64,000 nucleotides of DNA from Salvator merianae (Eukaryota; Chordata; Lepidosauria; Squamata; Teiidae). The DNA is taken from the NCBI GenBank assembly GCA_003586115.2, contig QVOM02000073.1:47229469-47293468 (forward strand), read 5' to 3'. The notes under the pieces were generated by a model. It saw only the letters and a program-made list of their open reading frames with translations, searched no databases and was not told the DNA's origin. Made by a program: the position numbers and the translations under genes. Of this stretch, positions 32,839 to 45,715 are shown piece by piece. Every line of letters starts with the position of its first letter. Position 1 is the first letter of the stretch.

Positions 32839-35800
32839 GTTTGTGGCTGCATTTCTGTATAAGATGGTCTGATGCTTCTTTAAAAAAGCAGAGCAGACTT
32901 TATTTTTATGCCTTTTAAAAAAGGCACAGGCACTTTGATTTCTTCTGCAAACAGTTCATTGAATGTGCCTAGTGTTCAATTTGACATTGAACACTTTCTT
33001 TTGAAAAAAGGGGATGTTTGTCTTGAAAATTGACACTTCAAACCCTCCCTGTTCACTACGAACTGAGTTTGACAAGAACCAGCTTGGCACATCTCTACCT
33101 GAGAAAGCAACTGCATTCAACACTTCTAAAGTATTGTAAAAGCCATTCACGGTGTAAAACACTATCTGTCATGTCATGTCATTATTAGTGCACTTTTCTA
33201 AATAGTGGGTGATCATGATTTCATCAGTGTTCATTTCCAGAATTCCAGCCAACTTTGAAAAATGAAGTCTTAATTCTGGAGGAGGTATAAAGAAATCGTC
33301 AGGCAGAATAAATCAAGTGAATCTTGTTAGGGTGGCGTATGCCATCTATCTTGTATTGTCTCCCTGTCTTGTAATTTGGTGATGTGCAAGTATCATTGAA
33401 GTTATATGATACAAATTGAAGACTGAAGCATTAGTCATAATTCAAGTTATGATACAAAACTTACAGTCTTTAGGGTGTCTAGCCAGATATTCTCAAAACA
33501 TCAGCATCAGGCATACAGGGGTCAAGACTGGGCATCTCTTTGGTTGATCAGATTTAACATTGTGAAAGATCACACACTTTCTTAAGAAAACTGGGGATAA
33601 GGTTTGGTGTTACCTGCACTAGCACAGCACTAAACTGAGCATTCTGGGAATTTTGCTGTGGGTCAGAGAAAGGGCAGGGAACTCTGCTTTTTCTCTGGCT
33701 CAGCCTAGAAGCCTCTTTTGCCCTGCAATAGGAAATGCTGACTTTCTTTAGAAAAAAAAAGTCAGCATCTCCCCTCGATGCCTGGGAACTCCCTACCTTT
33801 CCCTGCTCTTCAGCTTCAAAGCAGAAATGAACAAAACAAAACAATCCTAACACTTGGTATTGAATTGTGTTTTACAGGACCAGCAAATTACAACAAAGGA
33901 CCAATATTGCAGCCAAGAGACAATATGGCATTCTGGAGTCATCCACTAGTGCCCACAAAATGTTTGAATCCTCATTTCATTTCATGAGAGAAAGAAGCAA
34001 TCAGAACAGGCATAGTTTGTAGAATAATCTCCAAATGCAATTTGTTTCCACAGACCCTAAGGATTTGGCACCCAAACCAAATAAAACTCCAGTTAAAAAA
34101 GTAATCTGGAGAGCCGCATGCAAAACATTGAGGATGGACCTATCATCATCCCAGAGTTCCTTGGAGTCCTGAAATCTAATACAGTAATTTTGGAGGTATA
34201 TCCCTCCCCTCTTCTAGAACCATGATGACTACATAGCAACATGTTAACCAGAAACCAAAGTTCTCAACTGTTAGCAGAAAGTAGCAGGCAACATTTAGAT
34301 GGTTTTTCTATTCTGTCTGCTATTCAATTTCTTTTGGGAAATATTTTGAGCCCCTTTTCCTTTAAGAAATATGCATCTCCTAAATCTTTTTCATCAATGA
34401 CTAATTGCAGTGTAGACTCTTGAGGACTCCATGCTGGAGGCAAAGGTGTAAAAGGTTCAGTTTCTAAACCACTTATTTTTAGTATTCTGCTTCTTCTGAA
34501 ATATGATGTTTATAGCAAGGGAAATCTGTTCCCATAAGGTTTGTTTCAAATTGCTCTGATAGGAGAAGATTCCAGCAGTTCATTATTTCTAAATGTTAAA
34601 CATCCTCCGAGCATAATTCGTTAGCGCTTGGTTACAAGGCTTAAAATCCAGCACTCATGTACTACCTTATTTATTTTCTGAGGATCTATTTAAAATTGTT
34701 ACTAACTCTGTGACTCATTCAAATAATTTCATACATTATACTCAGGAGTAGCTACTGTTAATTAATCTGGAAAGCATCCTTATGCAAGTTTTGCTGTGAA
34801 AGAAAACAAATCTTCCCTATTTTTATCTATTTATTTGATGGATTTGTAGTATACAAATCTCTTAAATGTAAATATTGTCAGGGAGTAGGCCAAAATTATA
34901 AGTGCAAATTAAAACAAATCACAAACTGCATATAGGTAAACACAGCACCATATAATGATGGGGAAAGCCATATTTGTTAAATGTTCCTTTGTATCAATCT
35001 AACTGCAGCAATACACACACAAATACACTTTGTACATGTTTTGTTTTCTCACTATTTTTTAACTTATGGTGGAGATGTACCTAGAACATAGTTAGATTTC
35101 ATTGTTTTTTAATCACCTTTCTAAATATCTTTTCCTTTTACAAAGAAACAGTTGTATTTAGTAGTATTTCTGGAAACACCCACATTATCTATATCATTAT
35201 GCTCTCATTATAATTCATTTGGCACCTTAGTATCATAATATCATAAACTTGGAAGATGCTGCTTAGGCTTTTGAGGCCATCTCCAGGTACCAGAATCAAA
35301 GGATCTCCATCCTATGTAAGTTCTGTGTCAGCTTCTACATTGTATGTGCTAGAAAAGCCATCAACTCTCTGCTACAATCAGGTCCACTGTTGAACTGACC
35401 TTACTTGAAATGTTTACCTTTAAAATTCAAACAGAATTTTCAAACAGAATTTTCCAGAATGGAGTTTTTGTTATTATTCTGTATCCTGTATTCTAGAATG
35501 ATAGAGAATGGATGTCTTCTCTATGACATCCATTCAGATATTTGAAGCATGAGAGTATTATTTTATGAAGGCTAGAAATTCCTAGATCTTTCAAATATCC
35601 TCACTGGATTTCGTTCCCATTATCCTGATTGACCTTGTTACCTTTATTAGAAACCCTTAAAATGTATTTGAATATTATGTATTTGAGGTGTCCAAAAGCA
35701 TACTTCTATGGAAGTTCACTAGATGGTATCATTTATCAAATTGCCAAGTCATGCCTTCTGATCAGTTTATTGCATGTAAAAATAGCAGTTTTGTTGGCAA

Positions 35801-36125
35801 AAGTGAATGACATGTTTTCCTCCATCTAGATGCTTCTACAAAGAATACAGGATAAAGCAAGATAACTGACAAGGACCACAGTGTGTTGCTGATACATTAT
35901 GGGTGTTTTCACACTTACTAAGCTAGCACAGCGTATTAAGTGCATATTGTGTGGTCCAATCTGGCATTGTGCAGGCCTGATCGGGCCTGATCACCCCATT
36001 GTGCATGCACAATCAGGTGATCGTGCATGTGCGCACGCATCAGGCAATCATGCAGGCGCAATCAGGTTCTCACACCAGACTGGAGCGCTTCAGCTACAGG
36101 ATCTCACACTGAGTGCTTCAACAAT
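32839..36125. other. No gene seen; CpG-rich palindromic patch near 35980-36065
   Basis: Most of the stretch is featureless. At 35990-36065 there is a 16-bp perfect palindrome (ATTGTGCATGCACAAT) and repeats of GCAATCAGG/GGCCTGATC, probably a fragment of another TIR element. A hAT-like end (GCACATCTCTA) is at about 33082-33092. No exon is supported. Confidence 0.35.
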
Positions 36126-36128
36126 ACT

Positions 36129-36308
36129 GGCCCTTTCTGCACTTGACCTTATTCTGGATTATATTCTGGAATAGGGGCCTGCTATCTACATGCTAGTACA
36201 CATTATGACAGACCCCACCTGGAGCCTTCCAAAGTCTGCACCAGCATGTGGATGGCAGGCCCCTATTCTGGAATATAACCTGGAATAAGGCCCAGTGCAG
36301 TAAGGGCC
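36129..36308. mobile_element. MITE, GGCCCTTTCTGCAC family, copy 2, duplication ACT
   Basis: 180 bp. The left end GGCCCTTTCTGCACTTGACC and the complement of the right end, GGCCCTTACTGCACTGGGCC, are inverted repeats that continue inward through TTATTCTGGATTATATTCTG-like sequence. Most of the element is one palindrome. ACT flanks both ends (36126-36128 and 36309-36311). Confidence 0.92.
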
Positions 36309-36311
36309 ACT

Positions 36312-37689
36312 GTCTCCCTACTGTGCTGGATTGGTCATCTGTCTGATACCCTGCATAGGCACAGCATCTGAGTGATAATCCACAGCTGCAAAATGTCATG
36401 CAGTACCATCTGATAATGCAGCCATGATGAACTGATGTGATGAACCCTAGAAGGGGCATCTCATTTTAGCACTGGTCACCAGCCTTAGATCCACAAGCAA
36501 TCATTGATTAGGCAAAATGAGGCAATCAAATTGTTTATGATTGATCTATATGACTCTAAGGCTGCTTCTCCATTCTGCATCATTAGCATGAAACACAGAA
36601 TGCCCTTCTTGGCTCAAATCAAGTAATTTAAGCCAGGAAGATATAGCTGCCACAGTTGCACTGACAGCCTCTGAAGTTGAAGGCTATTTTATTTTTTAGC
36701 ATGCTGCATGGCCTGGTTCAACTGTCTGCATGGTGAATGTCTGAACTGGTCCACCATGAGGAAAAGAGATCTGGTCATAAAGTTAACTATTTAACTTTAC
36801 ACAGGCCCATACACAGAACTGTTTGAGTTTTGTTCCAAGTAAAAAAAGTCTCAGAAAAATGTTAAAAAGTCTCAGAACGGTCTCAGTGTTTGATCAGAAC
36901 AGCTACTTGTTTCAATGGTACACATGCAGATTCTGAGTATTTGAGCCATGGAGAACAATGAGGAACTAATTTTGAGTTTCCTATTCCCTATGACAGTGTC
37001 TAAGGGACCCCTAAAACCCTAAATTCTCCTTCTTTTGCTTCCAGAAAGAGAAACTTGAAACCACAGGACATGTTTCCCTCTTTTTTGGTCTCTTTTATCA
37101 AGATACACAATGGAAATTGATAAATTCAATGCAGGGTTGCCAAAATCAGCCAACTAATTTGTCACATTTAGCATTTTTAAGGCTTTTCAATGGCTAGGAT
37201 AATTGGTTTAGCAATTTTTGGCCAGGCTGGATGCAATTCTCAGCTGAAGTTTTGGCTGCAGCTGTAAATGCAATGAAAAAAATCCAGTCTTAATTATTGT
37301 TCAGACTTTTGTTATGTATTGTTCTGCTTTAAGTACACAGTAAGGAAGTAGAGGTTTAATAATGTGATGGATATTGTCTATATTATGCATATGCTGGTTT
37401 AAATGAAATTGAAAATTCATGTAAACTGTATTTTATTTTGTTTTATCTATATTGGTCAATGACAGTAATAATAAAGAAACCCTTTCCCCAACAATCATGA
37501 GTTGAGCTCAAGCAGTTGACCTTTGGCTTTCCCCCCCCCTCCTCTTTCAGTAGTAACCATTGTTGCTGAAAAGGGAGCAGTAAACCAATTGCACCTCTCT
37601 TTTGGAAGCAACCTTAACAGCCAGAAAGTGAGAAAACTGGGGGCCTGATTGCACCTACCTTCTAGTGTATGATTGGATTTCACGAAACA
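36312..37689. other. No gene seen
   Basis: A poly-C run is at about 37530. No exon, RNA gene or repeat boundary is supported. Confidence 0.4.
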
Positions 37690-38113
37690 GGCCTGTTTGC
37701 ACACTGCCACTGCTGCATCCTGGAGCACTCACAGCTGCTCTCAGATGTTATTAGCTATGGACAACTAAACTGCTGTCCACAGCTGGACTAGGACCTGCTA
37801 AGGAGCTCCTGGTCAGCAGCATTTGCATCCTCTTCTGGGTGTGACGCTGTGAGTGGGCACGGCATTGTGGCTGTGCAGTCGTGCACTGCATCCCGGTCAC
37901 CACGGCAATGTCCAGGCATGCACTAGATGTTGCTATGGCCATTGCTGTGGCAATCCGGCCTGCCCAGGTCAGGCCATCCACACTTCAAGTGCTGAAGGTC
38001 TGGTCCAGGCTTTACTAGCCCTTGAAATGCAGATGGCTACCTCCATGTCTGATCCTTACTGGCTTGGTATGGAATTACTATACCATATCAGGCTGTTAGA
38101 TGTAAATAGGGCC
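37690..38113. mobile_element. TIR-type DNA transposon, diverged copy
   Basis: The left end GGCCTGTTTGCACACTGCC and the complement of the right end, GGCCCTATTTACATCTAAC, are weak inverted repeats. The interior has the TAGCTATGGACAACTAAA, GTGTGACGCTGTGAGTGG and CACGGCAATG blocks that parallel 12578-12990 and 32395-32835. There is no exact flanking triplet. Confidence 0.55.
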
Positions 38114-38167
38114 TGGTTTTCCCTCTCACCTTTCAGCAGCAGTTGCTGTTGCTCAAAGGGCAGAAAA

Positions 38168-38514
38168 TAGAGATGTACAAATTTGGTATGAATTCAAAAG
38201 GTTCAAATTAAACCATTTGGTTCAAACCAATTTGATTAGAACCGAATCAGCCCCTCTTAGAAAGGGGGTTGTTCAATTCATCATGAACCAGGGCTGCTTG
38301 GTCAAAATGAATAGTTTGATTTGAACTGTTCAAGTTCAGCTGCATCTTGCCCTTTAAATTGGGCTTTTATTTCAAAGTATTCTCAGGGGTTTTTTCTACT
38401 TTAACTTCGAATTGTTCGCAAACTGTTTGACTTTGGTTCTAAATCAAACTGAACATACGGTGGTTCAATTCAAATTGCACTGAAACTTAGTACCTGAGTT
38501 TGTGCACATCTGTA
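38168..38514. mobile_element. hAT-like non-autonomous element
   Basis: 347 bp. The left end TAGAGATGTACAAATTTGG and the complement of the right end, TACAGATGTGCACAAACTC, are similar, and the interior is palindromic (TTCAAATTAAACCATTTGG and similar runs). The 8-bp flanks GCAGAAAA (38160-38167) and GGAGAAAA (38515-38522) match at seven of eight positions, as expected for an aged hAT target duplication. Confidence 0.65.
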
Positions 38515-38783
38515 GGAGAAAAACTCGCTCACCATGAACCTTTAACTGTCATTTTTCTTTTTCTTTCTGCATGTTTTCATGTTGCAAATTAAAAATAAAA
38601 ATCATCTGAAAGTATGCCTGACTTTTCTTCTTCTTTGTTTTTACTTCCTTAATTTGGTTAAGGTATAAATTTTCTTTGTGTGGCTTTATCTTTGTTTCAG
38701 AAGCATATTGGCTATACTGATATTTGAAGCAGATGGCATTTCCTAGAAGATTTGAAATAATTGGCTGTCTCTTTTCTTTGCAG

Positions 38784-38926
38784 GTTCAAAGCATTCTGTT
38801 CAGGATGAGCCAACTGCCACCACAGAGCTCCTGGCAACAGAAAAGGAACCTCTGGTTCTATTTTATTTGCAAAACTATTTTTCTTTCGCATCAGCAAAAG
38901 ATGAATACATGCTGAGTCCAATGTAA
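38784..38926 (+). other. Possible terminal exon, unrecognised
   Basis: A good acceptor (TCTCTTTTCTTTGCAG, ending at 38783) is followed by 47 open codons starting SKHSVQDEPTATTELLA and ending DEYMLSPM before a TAA at 38924-38926. I do not recognise the protein. An open run this long has roughly a one-in-ten chance of arising by chance, and no matching upstream exon was found, so the call is weak. It is one of the few places here that look exon-like and lie outside a transposon. Confidence 0.2.
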
Positions 38927-39379
38927 TTTGCTATCATTTCTCAAGTCTGTGTAAAATCGGCTTGATATCTCAATGTGTTCATTAGGTTCCAGCACAGTGT
39001 CCATCATAATGGAACAAAGCATTAAATGAAGAGCAATTAAAGGTTGGAATCTTTCCAAATCATGGTTAATTGAAGGAGGAGACAATGAAGATTTTTCCAG
39101 TTTTTCAGTTTTAAGACTGACAAAAAAGAAATGGCACTCTCTTCTTTGATAAAATTTAGTTAGAAGCACTTTCAAGATTTAAATAAATAGATGGCTGTCA
39201 GAGTGCATTAAAAAGTTTATTGCTTGGCCATAGACTGCCTTAAAGTACATCAAGTCAATACGTTAAATCAAAAGTAATTTTCATAGGTACATCCAAAGTA
39301 GAGTAGTGAATCTGCCCTTTTCTAATTTATAGGGGTTTTTCACACATGTGTTCATTACTCCATCCCAACAAATTTCAGC
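38927..39379. other. No gene seen
   Basis: No supported feature. Confidence 0.4.
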
Positions 39380-39720
39380 ACTAATCTATAACCAAAAGCT
39401 GATAGCTGTGAAGGCTAGGCCAGCTTTGTATCCAGCACTGGGGCCCATGAAGGCTAGGAATGCAAGTTCCTGCCCTTTGGTATTCCCAGGAAACCATTTT
39501 AGCAAAGCTCCTTTATTGCACAGGCAAAATGGTCACCCTTTAACCTGAAATGGGGCTATGTGCCTTCCTGCCCTATGTTCCAGCCTGGCTCTAGTAACGT
39601 GCTGGTAGACCTTGAGGCCTCCCAGTAGACAGATCTAGGATATCATTTTGGGTGCTGTAGCCCAGTCAATGCTCTGTCCTGTGCAGATGAAGTGTGCTAA
39701 GAAGGGGTGGGACCTTCTTA
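39380..39720. repeat. Unclassified interspersed repeat (GTGCAGATGAAGTGTGCTA family)
   Basis: It shares the block GTGCAGATGAAGTGTGCTAAG with 52680-52700, and its order of other blocks (GGTAGACCTT, GATATCATTTTGGGTGCTGT) parallels 57340-57440, 60160-60260 and 41270-41370. It is a dispersed non-coding repeat, probably part of the GGCC-ended TIR elements. Confidence 0.5.
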
Positions 39721-40899
39721 TCTCACACTAATACGTGGAAGAAAGATGCTTTTCTAGAACAGGATAACATCAGTCACTGTCAATAAGGAAAAAAGATGGA
39801 GAGTAAACAAGATCTATTGTGCCACGATAGAAAAACCAAGATATAAATGTCCTCAGTACATTAATAAATGGACAGATGGATTAGGGCATGATGTCTAGTC
39901 CTGGTGTCTTCCTAGTGTGATATTCCAGTTCTTAGTTAGAGACAATGTGCTTCTGAGTACATCTTAGAACTCAGATTGATGAAAGATAGATTGGGTGAGG
40001 AAAAGAGATGAAGCGAGCCATGGGAAGATCAAATGTAAAAGGAGAAGCAGATTAAGGTTGGTTAAATCTAGAGAAATCCAGGAAGATTTTGGTAAAATCC
40101 TCCATTATTCTTGCAAAACAAATCTATGAGCCGCCACTGCTTTTAGACAGTGCAGGGAAATGCCATTGTTTACTCTGTAAACAATGCAGAGCATTTTTCC
40201 ACAGTGGAGCAAAACGAGGTTGCCAAATGATCATGACCTATTTCAGCAGAGTGTTGCACTGATTGTCCAGGAACTCCTTGCTCTGTCCCTTCTTTTGTTG
40301 ATTTTGGCATCAGCAGTGAGTTCCTGGATGAATGTTTTGCTGTTGTGCTGTTGCAGGTTGCTCCAGATGCCAGCACAGTAAGAGTATCTGGGAATATGCC
40401 GATACTTTTAAGATATAGCAGGATGCTGACCAGATATGCCAGCATCAGTTTGACATTGCCTTGGGTCTGTCTGCCAGCCCTGTGAGGATGCGGCCATGCT
40501 GGAATTGTAATGTCTATCCCTTAAAACATTTTTTAAAATGAAGCAGGAAACAGAAAGTGCCTGCAACTCAAGTAAATGTATTTTTTTTTCTTGATAATAT
40601 AAAGACATAGTCTTTTGTCAATTGTTGTTTCCAGCTAGTTTTTCTCAGGGCAGCATCCATTGTCTGAAGCTATTCATCCCTTTCATAAAAATGTACTGCT
40701 CAGTTTTCATAGCTTTGTAGGAAAATATTTAGTTCTAAATCAAATCATGTATCTTTCATGTTTTTGAGGTGGTAGCAGAGGAGCACAGCACCGGGGAACA
40801 TTTGGTCAGTTCTAATTTTTCCTCTTTATTTGAGAACTTTACTTATAAAAACATACTCATTTGTGCCTAGTCTCCAGTTTCCCTGGTCACATCTCCACT
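39721..40899. other. No gene seen
   Basis: A short inverted pair (CAGGAACTCC near GAGTTCCTGG) is at about 40269-40327. Nothing else is supported. Confidence 0.35.
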
Positions 40900-41450
40900 C
40901 ACTAGGTAAGATTTCTACTTACGATGGCAGAAAGCTCCTCACAGTGATTTTGCTGCACCATTATCAGGCACGTTACTGCCTGAGGTGCCATTTTGTGAAG
41001 ACACAATTTTGCTGCCCTCAATGGTGGTGCTTCAAAGAATGTCTCTTTGCTCAAAAGTGAAGATGAGTATGTATCACTTGCAGGGGATAGACTACTCTAG
41101 CTGGACCTCCTCTGACTGGAAAGTTCCTGGCGTTGGAGACCCAGGTGTCTATCCTAAGCAATTTGGTGTGCCCCTGAAATGGATCCCTCTGGTAAATTGG
41201 AACAAGGAGGTATGCACTCTTCTCCATGACTCTGTTCTATTTCAGAGGCTCTAGACCACCAATAGACTTGTTAAAACTGGTCAACCAGTATCCCAGTCTA
41301 GGTGGCCATTTTGGTAGCCTAGAGTAGGCTGCATCCAATGAGGACACAGCAGGTTAGCAGGGGGTATGACCTCTCTCTTCCACTCCAGATTGCAGAAAAC
41401 AGAGGCCCAGAAGTGTGCCAGGTCTTGCACTATACTATTTTAAAGGCAAA
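40900..41450. repeat. Two adjoining unclassified interspersed repeats
   Basis: At 40888-41055, CATCTCCACTCACTAGG and AAAAGTGAAGATGAG form weak inverted ends, and the interior (CTGCCCTCAATGGTGGTGCTT) matches 54720-54735. At 41220-41450, GGTGGCCATTTTGGTAGCCT and CAGGTTAGCAGGGGGTATGA match 57390-57460. Neither encodes protein. Confidence 0.5.
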
Positions 41451-41639
41451 AAGTCCCTAAGAATCTCTCCCCCATACCTCACAAGGAACCACCTCCATTT
41501 TCAAATGAAGACATGGCCATTATCACTCAGTATTATTAAATATCAATTCCAATAATCTAACAGCACAAAGGAATAAGAATAAACAATTGAGAGTATTGTT
41601 TCTATTATTTTTTCTTATTGTCATTATATACAGTTTCTA

Positions 41640-41765
41640 AGGAAGAACTTTGTCTTCTGCTTGAGAATGCCCGGAAGCAATTGGTGGGCCACTGTGTGAA
41701 ACAGAATGCTGGACTAGATAGCCTGTGGCGCAATCCAGCAGGACTTCTCTTATGTTCTTATGACT
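41640..41765 (+). mobile_element. CR1-like LINE 3' tail
   Basis: TCTTCTGCTTGAGAATGCCC, GAAGCAATTGGTGGGCCACT and TTCTCTTATGTTCTTATG are the usual 3' UTR blocks of the TTATGTTC-tailed CR1 subfamily in this window. It is 5'-truncated to about 125 bp. Confidence 0.88.
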
Positions 41766-41927
41766 TAAGTGCCTTAAGCTAGATAGAGATCTACAAAGGA
41801 GTAAATAGGGGCTATTATGTGATTTTTTTTTTAAAAAAAGAAAGGAGTTCTTTAAGTACGTAAACACCCTAAAGACATGTGTGCAGTGTTTCCCATAGCT
41901 GATAAAAAGCAATAAGCAAATATATCA

Positions 41928-42097
41928 GGCCCTTTCTGCACTAGGCCTTATATCCCAGAATAGGGGCCTGCCCTCTGCATGATAGTGCAGACTATGGCAG
42001 GCCCCAGGCAAGACCTGCTGTAGTCTGCACTAGCATGTAGGTGGCAAGTCCCTATTCTAGAATATAATCCATAATATGAACCAGTGCAGAAAGAACT
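41928..42097. mobile_element. MITE, GGCCCTTTCTGCAC family, copy 3, duplication TCA
   Basis: 170 bp. The left end GGCCCTTTCTGCACTAGGCC and the complement of the right end, AGTTCTTTCTGCACTGGTTC, are inverted repeats. TCA is at 41925-41927 and 42098-42100. The interior matches copies 1 and 2 (GTCTGCACTAGCATGTAGGT). The right terminus has drifted from GGCC. Confidence 0.88.
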
Positions 42098-42100
42098 TCA

Positions 42101-43433
42101 GTTGATCAAAAAGGCACAGGGCTTTTTGCTGCTTAACTTTCCAGCTGCCTGGTGAAGTGTCTACAAACATTATGACTTTTCTATGATGTGCTAGAATTTA
42201 GGGGCTGCATTTCTCAAATGTCCTGTCTTCAATTTGAGACCTTTGATTAAGTCTCCAAGAAGTTTGCAGACATAAGTATGGTGCTGAATCCAAGATTTAT
42301 GTTCAAGAAACAGAGTGCACTTTTACAGAAAACACTTATGATTCCAAGTAACAGTGCTATTCTTAATTCTTTTATCATCATGGAAAAATAATATCAAACA
42401 TAACATTAACTATCTCACTCCATTCTCAGAGGTATGGATGCTATCTTTTGCAGTTTATTTTGGGAGCACAGAGATTAACAGGTACATTCTGAGCCTGTGG
42501 CAAGAACTGAGCAGGCAGTGTGGGATTGCTTCATTGTTAACAAGAACTATAATCCCCATGTAGCACACTAAGCATGAACTGTGAAGGATGATAATAGAAG
42601 AAATGATCTTATCTTCTTGTTATCATTAACACAAAGGAAACACTGGCAGCCCAAATGAGTCAGACTATTGTTGCGGCAGGTTTGTCGAGGCAGGCTTATG
42701 CTCAGCATGACTATGTTTACATCTTCCAGATACACAGACAAGGTCTCTTTCTACTGCAAATTACTTTTTTCTGAATGGATACCAGAGTATAGAATGAATA
42801 TTCTTCTTGTTAGCTCAGAATGACATCCTTCATACATTGTCCCACAATGAGTGGATGGGGGATATGCTTTAATTGTGTTTTAATTGTCTTAACTGCATTT
42901 TTAATGTTACATGTGAAATGTCCTGCATTCTTCAAGTGAATGAAAGAATAGAAATTTAAGAAAACAAAGTAAACAACAACAATAACAATAGGAGAAACAA
43001 CAGCAATGATAATGCACATGCCACCACTGGTTAGAAGAATTAAAACAATTGAACTATTGTTGATGCTAATCAAACATTTGGCAGAACGAAGGCCTTCACA
43101 AAAGGTGGAAAACAGAATGCCAACTTCCCATTTCTAGAAATACAGGTGATAACTGTTATACCTGATTCCATCCTTAAATGAAAAATAAAACAACAAACTG
43201 CATGTAGGTAAATGTACACATAAAATACAAGTTCTTTTGATATGGTCATATGATGAGTCAATAAACTTGACTGACTGACTATAATAAGTTAAAGAGCATA
43301 CTTAGGGGAGGAATGTCAGTAGTAGACCGAAGAAACATTAACTTACAGAATAAAGACATCTTATCTAGTAATATAAAATCCTCTTTTTTGATTTTACAGT
43401 GCTTCTGCTAAACTGCTATATTTGTTCTTATTT
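42101..43433. other. No gene seen
   Basis: No supported exon, RNA gene or repeat boundary. Confidence 0.4.
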
Positions 43434-43628
43434 GTAATAGTTTTGGGGCTGTTGTGCCATGTTCCACAGTTCTTCTGAGAACCTAAGCTTTCAGACATAG
43501 CTACAATGTCCATCTTCAGAGGATTTGACTTCAGTTGTTCCTGTTTCTATGGACATCATAGCTATGTCTGTAATCTTAGGTTCTCCGAAGAACTATGGAA
43601 CACAGCACGACAGTCCAAACACTACTAC
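43434..43628. repeat. 195-bp inverted repeat (MITE-like hairpin)
   Basis: An arm at 43434-43512 pairs with 43549-43628. Matching blocks include AGTTCTTCTGAGAACCTAAG against AGTTCTTCGGAGAACCTAAG and CAGACATAGCTA on both sides, leaving a loop of about 36 bases. It encodes nothing. No target duplication was identified. Confidence 0.85.
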
Positions 43629-45527
43629 AAAAGAGATTGAAAACCGGCCATGAAAGCCTACATTCCTATCATTGCTATATTTGTTGTTTTCCAAGGCCTT
43701 AGCTACACACCAGCCTTACATTGTTCTTCAAAATGAATTTCAGATGAAATCATATGAGTTTTGGGTTAAGGACAAAAGCTCTGCTCCCTGACCATATCCC
43801 TTCTGAAACTCCTTCCCCCCATTATAACTGACTGATAAACACAATCTCTTAATCACCAACAGCTTCCTCCACCATTACAATATTCAAGAGTGTTTTTGCA
43901 CACAGCTGGAAACTGAAAAGCCTAAAATGAATGCTCCTGAAAACAACAATGCAAAACAGCAGAACTAAAGTGTTCAGTCCGGATCCCTTCACAGGTTCTG
44001 CAGTGCTAGTGACTGCAAGCTGACAGAATGAACCTATTTCCTTCAAAATTGCTTTGAATCTTTTTTTTTTTCCTTTAGCATGCTGGAGAACTGCAGGAGC
44101 CAGGCCAGCTTTTATTTTCTTGTACTAGACCTTCCAACCAAAGTTCTGTGCAGGAGTGCATGCATCTCACCTTCTTAAAGACCAATGAAGTGCTGGAGTA
44201 CCCACAGCATCATAAATGATTGGTTTCCTCCACAAGGTGAAAAACTGAGGCAATGCTAGCTCAGCCTCCACTGGAATGTCCATATCTAGCTTCTGTAAAT
44301 CTGCAATATGGGCACACCTGAGGAAAAAACTGCATTGGAAGAAGCAAAGTATTTGGAATGCTGAACAAAGCATTCTGCAAAAAAATTGGTTTGATTTGAA
44401 AATACTGCACATTTGACACACAAACTCACAGTATGGTGCAATTGCATCACAGCTGAAGCTGATTTAATGCACAGTATAATTTGTATGTAGCTACCTCCCC
44501 TAGCTACAGCAAAGGTAAAAAATTGCCATCGTCTTTTAATAAAATTTCCTAAAGACATTAGTAGGACCTATTAAAATGCTACAAATGGGGTACAAGCTTT
44601 CAAATCATCCAGAATCCTTACAAGGTACAGATGCTGGACTCTAAAATGGAGAATCACATTTTCTTCCCTTGCTTTGTTTACTGATTGGCTTGATTTAGAA
44701 TTATTGAAAATTTTAAAGCTTGTGGTATATCAGCTGGCCTAATAAACACATTCATAATCTAAAACAATTTATAGATATTTTTAAACATTGTTGCACAATT
44801 TAAATATTTGTACTTCAATTTCAACTAGTGTTACATAGTTACAAACCATTCTTTGATACAAAGAAGCATATTTCAGTTCCCTAGACATAATTAAATGTAG
44901 TAGTCTTTTTTTCCTACTTAAGTTTTCCAACACTCTGCTTCCCCAAATGATTGAAATATTATGCAGCATGATACTGAAAAAATACATTCTCAATCTTCTA
45001 GGAGTGCTTCAAAATATAAACTTTTTTTCTCACCTAAAGTACAAGAAAACTATCCCAGTAAACTTTCTTGTGCCATTTTCTTGCTCTTAATACTTTTCTC
45101 CTTAGGTCTGATTATTTAGATTAAAACCATATATGCAAAGTTATATTAACCTTATGTGCTTATATTTTATAGTGCCTTGTTTATGTGTGGCAGCCCCAAA
45201 ATTAATTTCTATTAAGTTCCTTTCAGAATGGGTAGCTCCAGAAAAGAAATAGGTTAAGACTGCAGTTTACCTCTGTTGTGCTCACAGCACTGATTAAAGG
45301 TTCCTGCTCTATTATTGTGCCATTGTGTTAAAATAATACACTGCTTTTCAACAGCTGCAACTATCCTTAAGTGTCAGTACAGAAGTGGCTCTTTTGAAAA
45401 ATCCTATTTATATACTGTTTTTCAAAATTGACATGATAAAACAAAAATAGAATTATATTCACCAGTTTGTGTTCAGGCATAATGTTATTTCTTTTCTGAA
45501 CCTCAGCAGCTAGATAAAGGCAATTGT
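43629..45527. other. No gene seen
   Basis: No supported exon, RNA gene or repeat boundary. Confidence 0.4.
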
Positions 45528-45715
45528 TGCTGTTGGATATCATCAAGTCATGGCTAACTCCTGGTTACAGCATGGGCACCTCCATGGGCATCTCTGTGCG
45601 GTTTTCTTGGCAGAGATACAGAAGTGGTTTGCCATTGTCTTCTTCCAGGGAGAGGTTGGGGATCGAACAGCAACCCTCGGCTTCCCAGCCCATTTGTTCT
45701 ACCATGGAGCAATGG
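45528..45715 (-). mobile_element. tRNA-derived SINE-like repeat
   Basis: On the minus strand a tRNA-like head (TCCATGGTAGAAC as a degenerate A box, GTTCGATCCCC as a good B box about 35 bases on) is followed by a body with GAAGAAGACAATGGCAAACC, CTTCTGTATCTCTGCCAAG and AAAACCGCACAGAGATG. A and B boxes are the internal RNA polymerase III promoter of such SINEs. The precise family is not named. Confidence 0.6.
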
